Notes under the pieces: model-generated | What the model was told of the DNA's origin: nothing | The model's database searches: none | Seen by the model: only the letters and a program-made list of their open reading frames with translations | Shown here: positions 34,652-46,263 of the stretch, piece after piece | How the letters are laid out: each line of letters starts with the position of its first letter | How positions within the stretch are numbered: position 1 is the stretch's first letter | Assembly (NCBI RefSeq): GCF_030247185.1 | Contig: NC_080572.1 | Location: 10,557,007 to 10,621,006, forward strand | DNA from: Malaya genurostris | Taxonomy: Eukaryota > Arthropoda > Insecta > Diptera > Culicidae | Length of the DNA: 64,000 bases | Reading direction: 5' to 3' | Program-made: the position numbers and the translations under genes

Positions 34652-35352
34652 CATCTTCACTGTATACGGTTGTATGTAACCTAGCATTTACAAAATTTTA
34701 CTTCCTCCATAGTTCGCTTTGAAAATCCGGCAATTTTTGATATATAGATTGCACAATAAAAAGAACAGTTCCACGGATTGAAGAAAATTGTAGTTGACTT
34801 AAATTGATTATAGCTAAAATAGCAATCAAAATGTCAAAAACATCGTGGACTATAGAGAAAGGTACTAGCTTTTAGGATCTTGAATTGTATTAACAGAAGT
34901 GAAGAGCTAGTGAACCTGAATGGAAAGAGAGTGATAGAAATTCAATTAACAAAAAGTTGCGATACAGTATTATTCAATCGTTAGCACGAAGCAGTAATTT
35001 ACACCATTTTTTTGAACTACCAAAAATTCATAAATTCCAAACAATCCAGAAAGGTTAATTTTATTTGTAGTTGAAATGAACTTCAATAATAAAGAAAATC
35101 ACAATTTACACAATTCCATACGCGATGTAATGCAGAATAATTTGCTATTGAGTATAGTAATATGCACAGTAGCGAACAATCGATCGTTAGATACGAAAAT
35201 TTGGAGTACATAGAACAATGTATCATAGAAAAATCATTGTTGTTACTAAGATCTGTTCTTTGGAACGTTTATCTAGTGTCTCCTCTTTTTCATCTGTCTG
35301 GGATTACTCATTTTGATCAATATTGCTGAAGAGGATTTTATTGTTAATGTTT
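34652..35352. other. AT-rich spacer, nothing recognised
   Basis: No coding or repeat signals identified. Confidence 0.5.
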
Positions 35353-35354
35353 TA

Positions 35355-35735
35355 CTGCTCATACTCGTATATCAGTCCCATATCGATTTTCGCCAATATC
35401 GAGTTAGCTTCAGGAATACAATCTATCCTTAATATACTCTCAGAAATTGCAATAAAAGTTTATGGTTTGTTCAGAAAAATGTGAAAAAAATATCAACTTA
35501 TGTCTGTCCCATATGCAAAGTACCCGCATATCAGTCCCATTCAGTGCAAATATTAATAATTTCGTTTGTTTGAATATTTCTTATAGCAAAGGTGTATTAC
35601 CGATATTTCATGTAATAATACCACGATTTAGCATTAGGTAGCACAATAAATCAAAAAATTCGAAAATAAAATTTTAATCGTCTTTTTCTCGACATGCCGA
35701 TTTTCCATATGGGACTGATATGCAAGTATGGGCAG
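35355..35735. mobile_element. 381-bp TA-flanked MITE with CATATCAGTCCCATA ends
   Basis: The left end is CTGCTCATACTCGTATATCA, followed by GTCCCATAT. The right end, reverse-complemented, is CTGCCCATACTTGCATATCA, followed by GTCCCATAT. TA flanks both sides (35353-35354 and 35736-35737), typical of Tc1/mariner-type MITEs. Further copies of CCCATAT and ATATCAGTCCCAT lie inside (35505-35545). It encodes no protein. Confidence 0.87.
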
Positions 35736-35737
35736 TA

Positions 35738-37095
35738 TAGTTGCTCTATAACAATTTCGAATCGTTACCAAGTTTTAATAAACAATATCGATATTTTGTG
35801 CCGATCTCCGAGCTACGCCACCGTTCCCTGACTGATCTGTGTGAACGAGCGGCAGTTGAATCCCTAGTTTTCCCTATTTCCACCAATCAACGCAAAACAC
35901 ATGAAAAGAACTGACAAACAAAACGAACTCACGATACTAATAATAGAACAATTTTCCACCGTGTCGGCAGCTGTGCACGATTTCCTTCCATTCCTCATGT
36001 TTGTTTTGAGAAAAATTACACCACGCAGCAAATAGTTGAAAAAGTAGCATGGTTTTGCGCTTGAAATTGATTGTTTCCGATGTAATTGCTAGTATTGACT
36101 AAAGTGGAGTGTTTTAGGAATTCAATAGTTTCAAAGATAATAATTTTATTATTCAGTCACCGAAAAAAAGACACCGTTGTCAAAGTTGTATAATTACTCA
36201 AATTACTTACATAATCGACTAATAGGCTTGCACGGTTGAATGATTTCTCAAATGATTGGAACGCAAAGTAATTGAATCTCGACTGGTTGACAAATTGTTT
36301 TTAATTAATTGGACGCCTCGAAGATCTGATGAATTCTCGGGCTGTTCTGATAGGAGGAACTCCGGACGAAGGGAAACTATGTGGACTATTCACGCGAGAA
36401 TTCACACGATCAACAATCTGATCTCGGTGAACGAAAGTACCTATGTTTGAATGGGTTGCATCCAAGGCGGAACACATGTTTTGATATTAAACGGTGCTAG
36501 TTTATTTTTGGGAACTCAACTAGACGAGTTTCACGGCATATGACGAGAGCCTGAGAACTTGCCAAGAATTCAAAGCATCAGTCACTTTTCATTGCAATTA
36601 TTTTATTGTAATGCTACTCCGGGACAAGCACTGCTGCATATGTTGGCATCCTGGCATTGGCGCTGATGCGCTATTATTTGTCGGATTCTGTGTTGAATTA
36701 CGGCATGATTTGTGCTTTTATAGATCAACCACGGCATACGTCTTGCTACGTTGATAGGAAGCACGTGTGCCTGAGAAACTATTGCCAACAGATTATTCAA
36801 TTTTAATAAGCTGCTCATGAAATTATTAATCTAGACGGCTGGGCAAACGATAAAATTTGAAATGATGTCGTCGACTAGCAGTCCGGTATGCCAGAAGTAT
36901 GACAATAACATTTTCCGCCTAACTCGTCAGTTTTTGGCGACTGGCCACTGTTTTCGTGTTTTACTAAACTAGAGGAATGAACAATGGTACTATTTAAAAT
37001 TATTACCCGCGACAAATTGTGTTACTGTTGGCACTGAGTCCAATTTTTGTGCAAAAATCAAATGTTTCTAGTATGCCAGTGGTTATTCAACTATA
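35738..37095. other. Unclassified AT-rich region
   Basis: Open frames at 36256-36450 (+) and 36603-36818 (-) are unrecognised. No element ends were found. Confidence 0.4.
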
Positions 37096-37099
37096 AAAA

Positions 37100-38985
37100 A
37101 AACGTGTTTAATCCACCTAGCAGTGAGATGATGCCTTTTTTTATCAATCCGCATGTGTTTTTTGCATGAATATTCTTCGGTGTTCAAGTTTTCATGACAT
37201 TATTTTAATGACCGTCGTTTTGAGCGACAATTTGAGATTTTAATCACTAATTACTCTGTAATGTCGAAACTGCAAATCGGATCAAATTTGAATCTAAAAG
37301 TGTGATAATCGATTGAACATGCCATGATATGTAAGTTCCACTTTAGAGTTTGCGGTAATTTAAGGTACTTCCAGAGCCGGTATTCAAGAACCAGCATAAC
37401 CCAAACCGATTCGTATGGCCATATGACGAATAAACTACAACAATTTTGAGTCCAACTTTGAAGCTTTTCGGGATTGTCGTCTTCTATATCGGTTTGAATT
37501 TTAAAAATTCATCATCATGTCATTCGAAAAAATTTTTGTTTCTGAAATTTGATTAGACTTTTTTTGAGAAAACGATTGAGCTTTGAGAAACGATTTTATA
37601 ATGGAACCGGAATTCTAAAATCGGTTTGGCCGAAGTCAGATAAATTCACCTGAGTAGCTGTATAATTTACATTTGTTTCAAAATGTTTGAAAATCAATGT
37701 AGACATCTTTGAGGAATCGTAGTGCGAATTAAATTTTTGGGTACCTTACGAAACGAAAAATGAATACAACCAAAAATGAAATAAGTTTATTTGGTTATCG
37801 ACTATCCAAATCTGCTAACCCGTTAAACCTGATTAATTTATGTGGAATAGACATTTTTATACCAATCACCCTGTATCCCCGAAACCGGAAGTTGGATCTG
37901 ACTGAAGAGCAAGATGTTCAATAGAATCTTGCAACTTTTCATTTGAATCTTAGATGATTCTTAGATCTCATTTGAATCTTAGATCGGTTCAGCCACGAGA
38001 AGAATGAGTTACACAATTTTGATTTCGTTTCACATATCATCCTGTAGTTCCGGAACCAGAGGTCGGAACCAAACATAATTCAGGAACTTTGTTTGGGAGC
38101 ATACGACTTTTCGTATGAATCTGAATTTGCAGAAAAGAAATTTTCCGAGAAAATTGAGTGAAATTGTTTGTCACACACGCATTTGCTGATCTCGACGAAC
38201 TGATTCGAATGGTATATGGATGTTATATTCTTCCAGCATTTATTGCTGTAAGTAGTTTAAAACAATATGATTAAAAAAATTCTGCCATCATCTGGTTCGA
38301 ATATGACATATGTCATATTCGAACGATTATGTTGCCAAAAACGAGCCGTGCTAAAATCGGTCCGAGGCTAAATGCCATGAAAAAAGATGCTGCACACAGT
38401 CTTTTTGGTACTTAGAAACAATTGTATGTAACAGTATAAAAAATCGTGTTTTCCGTTGCTCCCAAGCATTTCTTTATCATATAGCGCTCAAAACTTCTAC
38501 TAATGAAATAGGGGGAAAAGTCGTTTACACAAAAATTTCGATATCTCCATTAAAAATGGACGGATTTCAACAATCTATGGCTTGTTGGATTGCTATTACC
38601 GTGCGGAATCTAATTCTGAAAATATATTCTGTTTTCAAGGTCAAGATACTGTCAAAAAACTGAAAATTTTGACATATAACTTCGTATAACTCAAAAAGCA
38701 AACATCCGATCTCAAAACCATTCAATAGCGTTTTGGGTGACGGGGAGACCTTTCATTTGCGACTAGTTTGATCAAAATCGGTCCAGCCATCTCTGAGATC
38801 TCGACCTCTTAGTTGACAACACACATACAGACACACACACATACACACACGGACATTTGCTCAGTTCTTCGAGCTGAATCGATTGGTATATGTCATTCCG
38901 CCCTCCGGGCCTCGTAAAAATATTCTAAAGTTTGAGCGAATTCTATACCTATTTTTTATATATATAAAAAAGGTAAAAACCTGTT
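37100..38985 (+). repeat. Dispersed repeat family 2, long copy
   Basis: The copy starts GTTTAATCCACCTAGCAGTG with a poly-T and ATCAATCCGCATGTG block, and ends GAATTCTATACCTATTTTTT with TATATATAAAAAAGG. Inside are ATAACCCAAACCGATTCGTA (37396), a tandem doubling of GAATCTTAGAT (37940-37985), CTGTAGTTCCGGAACCAGAG, and the CA tract with TCGAGCTGAATCGATTGGTA. Reverse-oriented relatives lie at 39440-43855 (split by a retrotransposon) and 49470-50670. The doubled GAATCTTAGAT block is also present near 49930-49980. No protein is encoded. Confidence 0.75.
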
Positions 38986-39190
38986 TCAATGCACCTAGTT
39001 GTTTGATGGTGCCTTTCTCATGTTACTATTATCATAGCATTTTTCAAAAAAAAACTTTCAATAGAATGGTAATTTTAAGGGGAACAAAGTTTTTTTTCAC
39101 CCCCAAGTTTTTGCTAGGTGTACATAATTTGGTTGATTTGGGGGTAAAAAAAAACTTTTTTTTATTACCATAATCTGTATGGCTAGCAAG
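38986..39190. repeat. Family-1-type start fragment and T-rich spacer
   Basis: AAACCTGTTTCAATGCACCT with TGGTGCCTTTCTCATGTT follows directly on the family-2 end. It looks like the start of another family-1 copy that stops after about 80 bp. The rest is T/A-rich. Confidence 0.5.
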
Positions 39191-39194
39191 CCGA

Positions 39195-39360
39195 AACTTG
39201 TTTCGTCAGAGACGTCAGTTTTGACATTACACTTCAGTGTAACAGCAAAAAGTGCTTTGTAAATAGCATTAACTTCACATCTACCTATCGGTTTACGTTG
39301 AACTGTCAGGTGGCACTTGCTGTTCAACATAAACTGCTACGCACTGTTTAATCTAAGACG
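39195..39360. mobile_element. Diverged member of the GTTTCGTC / GACGAA TIR family
   Basis: It starts TTGTTTCGTCAGAGACGTCA and ends ATCTAAGACGAAGC. Internally GTAAATAGCATTAACTTCAC and TCGGTTTACGTTGAACTG align with the members at 44365-44690 and 46805-46982. The copy is decayed and has no coding sequence. Confidence 0.6.
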
Positions 39361-39439
39361 AAGCATAAAATCTATTAATTCAATAGGAACAACTAACAAG
39401 ACGTACACAACGTATGTTTTATATGGCTAGTTCAAAGGA

Positions 39440-39668
39440 TTTTTTTTCGTTTTTACCTTTTTTTATATATATAAAAAATAGGTATAGAATTCGCTCAAAC
39501 TTTCGAAAAATTTTTCGAAGCCCGGAGGGCCGAATGTCATATACCAATCGATTCAGCTCGACGAACTGAGCAAATGTCTGTGTGTGTGTGTGTATGTGTG
39601 TGTGTCTGTATGTGTGTTGTCAACTAAGAGGTCGAGATCTCAGAGATGGCTGGACCGATTTTGATCAA
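39440..39668 (-). repeat. Family-2 repeat, left piece of a split copy
   Basis: TTATATATATAAAAAATAGG with TATAGAATTCGCTCAAACTT is the family-2 end in reverse orientation. It runs to TTTTGATCAA at 39668, where the LOA-like element begins. The same copy continues at 42362. The last 141 bp (39528-39668) are repeated on the other side of the retrotransposon. Confidence 0.82.
39528..39668. repeat. 141-bp direct repeat, left of the LOA-like element
   Basis: The segment from GGCCGAATGTCATATACCAA to ACCGATTTTGATCAA is repeated at 42219-42361. The visible difference is one TG unit in the microsatellite tract ((TG)7 here, (TG)8 there). It is either an exceptionally long target duplication or a product of recombination. 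Confidence 0.9.
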
Positions 39669-42218
39669 TCAGGAATCAGGAATCAGAACAAATTGGCTCA
39701 AATGGCACGTTCCCCTTGATATTTGGAGATTTGTGCCTTGCCATCAATTTGTTTTTAGCATCATTTTCCCGATATATAAGAGGGAAGGATTGAAAGGAAA
39801 TGGTAAGGGTTGGACTAGGAGGATGGGAAAAATTGACGACACAAAAACACATAAAAGCAGAAGTAAATTCTGCACCCCTAAGGGATGCTGAACAATCTGC
39901 TGAGGATCACATTTAGTGGAAGCAGAAGGAAATTCTGAACCTCTACGAGGTCCCGAACAGTCTGCTGTTAATAAAACCTCCAACCCCCGAGAGGATTTAG
40001 AGATCTTACAAAAGCGACACCATTCTGCACTCCCGGAAGAATGCAGAACGACTCGCAGTATGTACGAGAAGAAGTAAATTCGGTACCCCTCAGAGGATGC
40101 CAAACAATCTGCCAAACCCTATTTAAGGTGAATACAGAAGGGATTCATTCACTCCAGGAAGAACGATGAACCCTTCTGACTATAGCTCCTTACCACATTG
40201 GGTGAGAAACGAGAGAATATCCTTCAATTTTAGCTCCGCATACACAGACTCAACCATGTATGGAGAACCAAAAACCCGGATACGTAGCTGCGTCAATGCG
40301 GGACAGTTACATATCAGATGATATGAAGTACCATAATCGCATTCACACAAATCACACGAATAATACTCAGCACGTTGAATAGTAGCCATGTGATAATTGA
40401 GTTTGCAATGTCCAGTCAGAGCTCTGACCAGAATACTTCAATGATACTTGGAGAAATGCAGTAGACACTTTGACATTTTCAGATTTAAATCTGGTAGAAA
40501 TGCTTTTGTCTGAGCGCAAGTTTGCAAGCTGCGCCAGTAGCTGGCATGTTTGGATGCAGCCCAAGAACGTATCTTGTGCTTTATCCAACTAGTTGAAAGT
40601 GGTAAAGCTGGTTCAGGACCAACGAAATCATTCGTTGCACCAGCTCTAGCCAACTCATCAGCCCATTCATTTCCAGTAATACCAGAATGGCCGGGTACCC
40701 ATATGAAGTAAACAGCATTTGAAATGCTGAGGTCTTCAATTTGAGTTCGACATGCGATCACTTGATTCGACCGTGAGTCATTCGAACTGAGTGCTTTTAA
40801 GGCTGCCTGACTGTCGGAACAAAAATAAATACGTTTACCACAGATCCTCTGCTGAAGTGCCGATTGTACTCCACACAGAATTGCGTAGATTTCTGCTTGG
40901 AACACAGTACAGTATCTACCAAGTGAATGAGACTGCTCCAGCCTCATTTCACGACAGTAGACACCAGCACCAGCACGACCATTCAACAGAGAACCGTCCG
41001 TAAAACAAACTATGTGTTCATCAAGTTGTCGTTCCAGACAACCAGACAATCATTCCTAACGAAGAGGATAGCTCACATTGAATGTTTTAAAAGGAAAACT
41101 GCTTGTGAGAGTTAGGTCACTAGGAGCGAGTAAATACTCATCCCACGGAAACATTTGAGACCACAAGCGAGTGTGACTGGTAGCATATTCTAATGGGTTA
41201 CTGTTCCAAAGCCCTGTAACCCTAAGACGGTATGCACAAGATAATGCTTCTTGTTTTAGGAACACATGTAGTGGTTTAATGCACAGTAGCGCCTCTAGAG
41301 CAGCAGAAGGAGTTGTCGTGAATGCTCCTGTCATCGCCATTAGGACCATCCTTTGGAGATGATTTAGCTTTGACTGAACTGTCGCGACTTCTCCTTTCTG
41401 CCACCATACAAGACATCCATATGCTAAAATTGGTCTAACGATAGTTGTGTAGATCCAATGAATATATCTGGGTTTGAGTCCCCATGATTTTCCAAAAGCT
41501 CGTCTGCATTGGCCGAAAGCCATGCAAGCTCTTTTAATCCTGAAATCAATGTGAGCAGACCAATTCAGTTTTGAGTCAAGAATAACCCCGACGTATTTAA
41601 CTTGATCGACCACAGTGACCCCTGAACCAAAGAACTGCAACGGACGAGCTCCTGTAATTATCCTACGATGAGTGAAAAGCACCATTGATGTTTTGCCCGG
41701 ATTTACAGATAATCCAAACCTGACAACACCATTGTTCAACAGATCGCAGGGCTTGCTGCATTAAATCAAAGAGAGTGTTAATGCTTATACCGGTCATCAA
41801 TATATGATAATCGTCGGCAAAACCATAAGTCGGAAATCCAAGGTTATAAAGTTTCCTTAACAAACCATCAGCGACTAGGTTCCATAAAAGTGGGGATAGT
41901 ACACCACCTTGAGGAAAAACCCAAGATATTCCGTTCACGACTGCAATGTTTAACCTCCTGCAGCCATTCAGCCATCGGCACGGAAATACACCTTGACTTA
42001 GGAGTTCCTATTTTTGTGGCCTTTTACGACATGGAATAGGAAACCAGTGGATCAATTCTTGGTAAAAAATAATTCCGCCGGATGCCACACGGCTTACCTG
42101 TTTGGTGGACTTATACCACCGGTACAGGTGGACCGTAGCGTTATTCTTAGCCAGTTGGGAAACCGCTACCGACACTACACGGCTATCTAGGCTGCTCAGA
42201 GAGGGAAGTTAACATTGT
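39669..42218 (-). pseudogene. LOA-like non-LTR retrotransposon, 5' part fused to RT and RNase H
   Basis: The element reads on the minus strand. RT sequence begins near 41940: PQGGVLSPLLWNLVADGL, then YGFADD (catalytic Asp pair, about 41810-41825). A one-base frameshift near 41710 follows. RT continues from NPGKTSMVLFTHRR through VKYVGVILDSKLNWSAHI to FKTFNVSYPLR. Two stops (41056-41058 and 41050-41052) precede RNase H, where all four acidic positions are visible: FTDGS, AEIYAI, FCSDSQAA and WADELA. A third stop (about 40438) precedes the C-terminal CDLCECDYGTSYHLICNCP zinc motif, and the frame ends at 40180. About 280 bp before the RT (42218-41940) have no recognised coding. ORF1, the endonuclease and the first RT motifs are absent, so this is either a 5' UTR joined to RT by internal deletion or foreign sequence. 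The 3' tail near 39670 is built of GATTCCT repeats. Confidence 0.87.
39860..40165 (-). repeat. Degenerate repeats in the 3' UTR of the LOA-like element
   Basis: Motifs like GAAGTAAATTCTGCACCCCT with GGGATGCTGAACAATCTGC recur near 39870, 39930, 40030 and 40075, with spacing of about 50-100 bp. They lie between the RT/RNase H frame and the GATTCCT tail. Confidence 0.55.
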
Positions 42219-42361
42219 GGCCGAATGTCATATACCAATCGATTCAGCTCGACGAACTGAGCAAATGTCTGTGTGTGTGTGTGTGTATGTGTGTGTGTCT
42301 GTATGTGTGTTGTCAACTAAGAGGTCGAGATCTCAGAGATGGCTGGACCGATTTTGATCAA
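42219..42361. repeat. 143-bp direct repeat, right of the LOA-like element
   Basis: This is the partner of 39528-39668. It begins immediately after ACATTGT with GGCCGAATGTC and continues into uninterrupted family-2 sequence after GATCAA. Family-2 copies at 38.7-38.9 kb and 49.5-49.8 kb have this block only once. Confidence 0.9.
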
Positions 42362-43855
42362 ACTAGTCGCAAATGAAAGGTCTCCCCGTCACCCAGAACG
42401 CTATTGAATGGTTTTGAGATCGGATGTTTACTTTTTGAGTTATACGAAGTTTTATGTCAAAATTTTCAGTTTTTTGACAGTATCTGTCACAATTGACCTT
42501 GAAAACAGAATATATTTTCAGACTTAGATTCCGCACGATAATAGCTATCCAACAAGCCATAGATTGTTGAAATCCGTCCATTTTTAACGGAGATATCGAA
42601 TTTTTTGTGTAAGCGACTTTTCCCCCATATTCCAGCAGTAGAAGTTCTGAGCGCTGTATGGCAAAGAAAGGCTTGGGAGCAACGTAAAACACGATTTTTT
42701 ATACTGTTACATACAATAGTTTCTAAGTACCAAAAAGACTGTGAACAGCATTACTTTTCATGACATTTTGCCTCGGACCAATTTTAGCACGGTTCGTTTT
42801 TGGCAACATAATCGTTCGAATATGACATATTGGAAAGATGGCAGTACTTCCGAATTCTGAACAATTTCATAATTATATTGATGTAAACTGCTTACAGCAA
42901 TAAATTCTGGAAGAACAAAACACCCATATACCATTTGAATCAGTTCGTCGAGATCAGCAAATGCGTATGTGACAAATAATTTCACTCAATTTTTTACCTT
43001 ATTTTCGAAGATGACTCAACCGTTTTCTACAAACTCAGATTCATATGAAAATTCGTATGCTCCTAAACAAGGTTCCTGAATTATGTTTGGATCCGACTTC
43101 TGGTTCCGGAACTACAGGATGATATGTGAATAGTCGACAACCAAATAAACTTATTTTAGTTTTAGTGGTATTCAGTTTTCGATTCGGAAGGCACCCAACA
43201 ATTTAACTCGTACTACGATTTCTCAAAGATGTCTATACCGATTTTTAAACATATTGAAAAAAATGTAAACTAATCAGGTCAATTTGTCTGACTTCGGCTA
43301 CACCGATTTTCGAATTCCGGCTCCAGTATCGAATCGTTTCTCAAAGCTCAATCGTTTTCTCAAATAAAGCCAAATCGAATTTCAGAAAAAAATTCAAATT
43401 AAAATAAACTTATAGTCCCACACAAAATTAATTAATTTTATTCAATGCTGACTTCCGATTCTGGAATCACAGGAGGATGAATTTTTAAAATTCAAACCGA
43501 TATAGAAGATGATAATCCCGAAAAGCTTGAAAGTTGAACTCAAAACTATTGCAATTTATTCGTCATATGGCCATACGAATCGGTTTGGTTTATGCTGGTT
43601 CCTGAATACCGGCTCTGGAAGTACCTTAAATTACCGTAAATTCTAAAGTGGAACTCACTTCGACATATCATGAAAAGTTTAATCGATTGTAACCTTTTTA
43701 GATAAAGTAATGAGTGATTAAAATGTCAAATTGCAGCTTAAAACGACGGTCATTAAAATAATGTCATGAAACCGAAGAATATTCATGAAAAAAACACATG
43801 CGGATTGATAAAAAAAGGTATCATCTCACTGATAGGTGGATTAAGCACGTTTTTT
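42362..43855 (-). repeat. Family-2 repeat, right piece of the split copy
   Basis: From ACTAGTCGCAAATGAAAGG it runs through the same landmarks as the 37.1-kb copy in reverse: GCACGGTTCGTTTTTGGCAA, TGGATCCGACTTCTGG, CGTCATATGGCCATACGAAT and AAAATAATGTCATGAAACCG. It ends at TGATAGGTGGATTAAGCAC. It retains no coding capacity. Confidence 0.78.
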
Positions 43856-44340
43856 TTATTACACTCTGTTGAAATGATTTTTCTTCTCATCATCATGTAA
43901 TTTCGGAACCAGAAGTAGTGTCCAAATAAATGTCAGTACTGTTCTACAAGTATGTTAAAATCGGTTCAGCCATCTGCGAGATCATGGAGTGCTTATTATT
44001 TGCAATATTTTGCACGTATTACCCTGTAACTCTGGAACTGTAAGTCGGATCCAGATAAAATTTAAAGGCGTTCTATGAGAAAGTAAGGCCTTTCATATGA
44101 ATTTAAGATTGTGAAATTCGGTTCAGCTATCTGCAAGAACATGGAGTGCATCCACAAAGAGACATTTTTCGATTTCGACAAGCAAAATAACCCTCCAGTC
44201 CTTTCTATATGAGAAAGGTAAAACCTGTTTGAATTCCTCTAGTGGTGTAACTGTGCTTTCTCAATAAGACATTAACATTTCACGTGAAATCGTTTTCAAA
44301 GTTCATATTGTAGATTTTGACTGTTTCCGGAACCTGAATC
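43856..44340 (+). repeat. Family-1 repeat fragments
   Basis: Units with TTTCGGAACCAGAAGTAGTG and TAACTCTGGAACTGTAAGTC are followed by CTTTCTATATGAGAAAGGTA at 44202. A second start, AAAACCTGTTTGAATTCCTC with TGCTTTCTCA, follows at 44220 and soon ends. Confidence 0.65.
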
Positions 44341-44364
44341 GAAAGACTGTAACAGTTGCAGTAA

Positions 44365-44670
44365 CAGTTCAAACTGAACTGCTTAGTGCTAAACTCGGCA
44401 GTTCAATTTGAACCGCTAAGCAGACGTAAAGTTTCTGCTACTTACAGAACACTTTTTGTTTTGCAACGAAGTGCAATGTCTTTTCTGACGTGCCGAACGA
44501 AAACGTGTTTTCGACTATTTCTGGCCGATTTCGTTCGTTCGGCACGTCAGAAAAGACATTGCACTTCGTTGCAAAACAAGAAGTGTTCTGTAAGTAGCAG
44601 AAACTTTACGTCTGCTTAGCGGTTCAAATTGAACTGCCGAGTTTAGCACTAAGCAGTTCAATTTGAACTG
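44365..44670. repeat. 306-bp near-perfect palindrome
   Basis: The left arm 44365-44500 and right arm 44534-44670 are inverted copies with about two mismatches in 136 bp, around a 33-bp spacer. The arms contain GAACTGCTTAGTGCTAAACT, AGCAGACGTAAAGTTTCTGC and GAAGTGCAATGTCTTTTCTG. To the right, CACTGATGAGTCAAAGACGA forms the outer end of a TIR family with members at 39195 and 46805. On the left side the equivalent outer end is missing. Open frames inside are artefacts of the palindrome. Confidence 0.92.
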
Positions 44671-44690
44671 CTCTGCACTGATGAGTCAAA

Positions 44691-45460
44691 GACGAAACGT
44701 AAAAATAATGAAAACGGTTATGTGCCCTAGCACAAAATTTGGCTAACCCCTAAATGAGTTGCAGTAAGTTTTTACAGCCATCAAATAGCCAGGCCTACAT
44801 TTGTTTAAAAAAACTGTTTTTTTTGTGTCGTCATGAATAGGAAGGTTAGACAAATCCTATCTCATTCAATAGGATAATAGGATATTTATTTGAATCGATG
44901 TTCGATCGGTTCAGGCACAGTGAATTTGTTTGGTTATAAGCTAATAAGACCTGCATGCTAGAAGAATTTACTTGTTTGTTTTATGAAGTGTGCTTCTTTT
45001 GACGTGAATACGTCTTACTTTACTTTGGGCGCTATTTCAAAAATCGCACTGTGGAAGAATGGGTAGAACTTAATCGTGAATATCTCGAGGTGTACTAAAC
45101 GCAACAACATTCTTATTTCTCCATACCATCAGAAATATGATCAACAATTTATGATTCAATTTTCAACAGTGTATAATAACCATAAAAAAAACTCAAAAAT
45201 TTAATTTTATCATTGTTTTGGAAATAATGAAAAAAAAAACTCATCATGCTTGCATTAAGGGACCTTCCACCAGCAGCAGCGAAAATAGACCTTCTGCGTG
45301 TTTTAAAGTCTCAAACTCTTAGGTCAAGCTCTCATTCGTTTTTGAATGTTCTGGCGAGCGTTTGTCTTTTTAAGACCATCGTCCAAGTATCATGCGCGCG
45401 GGTGGCTCTAGGAAATTTTCGATGGAAAATTTGAAAAATAAGCCAACAACAAACATATAT
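44691..45460. other. Spacer with one dispersed repeat
   Basis: 45055-45215 resembles 7590-7740 (GAATGGGTAGAACTTAATCG onward). The remainder has no recognised gene. The frame 45246-45434 is unassigned. Confidence 0.45.
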
Positions 45461-46173
45461 ACCTTTGAAAAACTTTTATCTATCTGCAGGGTGAAAATGG
45501 CTGGAAAAATCAGAGGATTTTCCGAGTGTTATCAAAACTAGCTCTGAAAAATGAGCGTTTTTGTGATCTTTCATAATTATTTGTAAAAATAATGCGATGA
45601 TATGGATTTTTTAAAATAAACCTTATGCTGGCTACAAGAATTTACCTTCGTACACACTTTTGGAAAAGCTTTTCACGCTTTCCATAGGAAATCAACGAAT
45701 TACATATAACCGATTTCGTTGTATTTTTACGATTTTAAGTACTAAATGATATACAAATTATTTTGCAACAATACGGATTTTCTTCAGTTCATTGAAAAGT
45801 GAATCTTATTCTGTGTACAACTTAGAAAACTTTACAAAAGTAACCTTATTCCGTTTATACATTGAAATTGCATCATTGCAAAATAATTTGTACTTCATTT
45901 AGTACCTTGAAATCGTTAAAATACAACGAAATCGGTTATATGAAATTCGTTGACTTTCCATGAAAAGCATGAAAAGCTTTTCCAAAAATTTGTCCGAATT
46001 TAATCCATGTAGCCAGCATAAGGTTTATTTGAAAACGTATTTTCATTCGTGGCATTATTTTTCCAAATAATTGTGACAGATCACAAAAACACTCATTTTT
46101 CAGCGCAATTTTAGATAACACTCGAAAAATCCTCCATGTTCACCCTGCGAATGGATAAAAGTTTTTCAAAGGT
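45461..46173. mobile_element. 713-bp fold-back element
   Basis: The left arm (45461-45766) begins ACCTTTGAAAAACTTTTATC. The right arm (45875-46173) ends with its reverse complement, GATAAAAGTTTTTCAAAGGT. Many landmarks pair, such as AACCTTATGCTGGCTAC with GTAGCCAGCATAAGGTTTAT, and AAATTATTTTGCAA with TTGCAAAATAATTT. Arm similarity is clearly below 100 percent, so it is older than the palindrome at 44.4 kb. No TSD can be called. Confidence 0.85.
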
Positions 46174-46263
46174 CTGTATGTTTTATGTTTCGGCAAATTT
46201 TAAAATTTTTCATTGCTTTAACCAGCAGCAGCAACCACAAATTATCAGTAATCGCATTCAGTT

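Noticed and set aside
40791..41003. Plus-strand frames within 40.7-41.1 kb
   Set aside because: They are antisense to the RNase H domain of the LOA-like element.
44386..44619. 77-residue frame across the palindrome
   Set aside because: It reads through both arms of a near-perfect inverted repeat, so its openness is structural and not coding.
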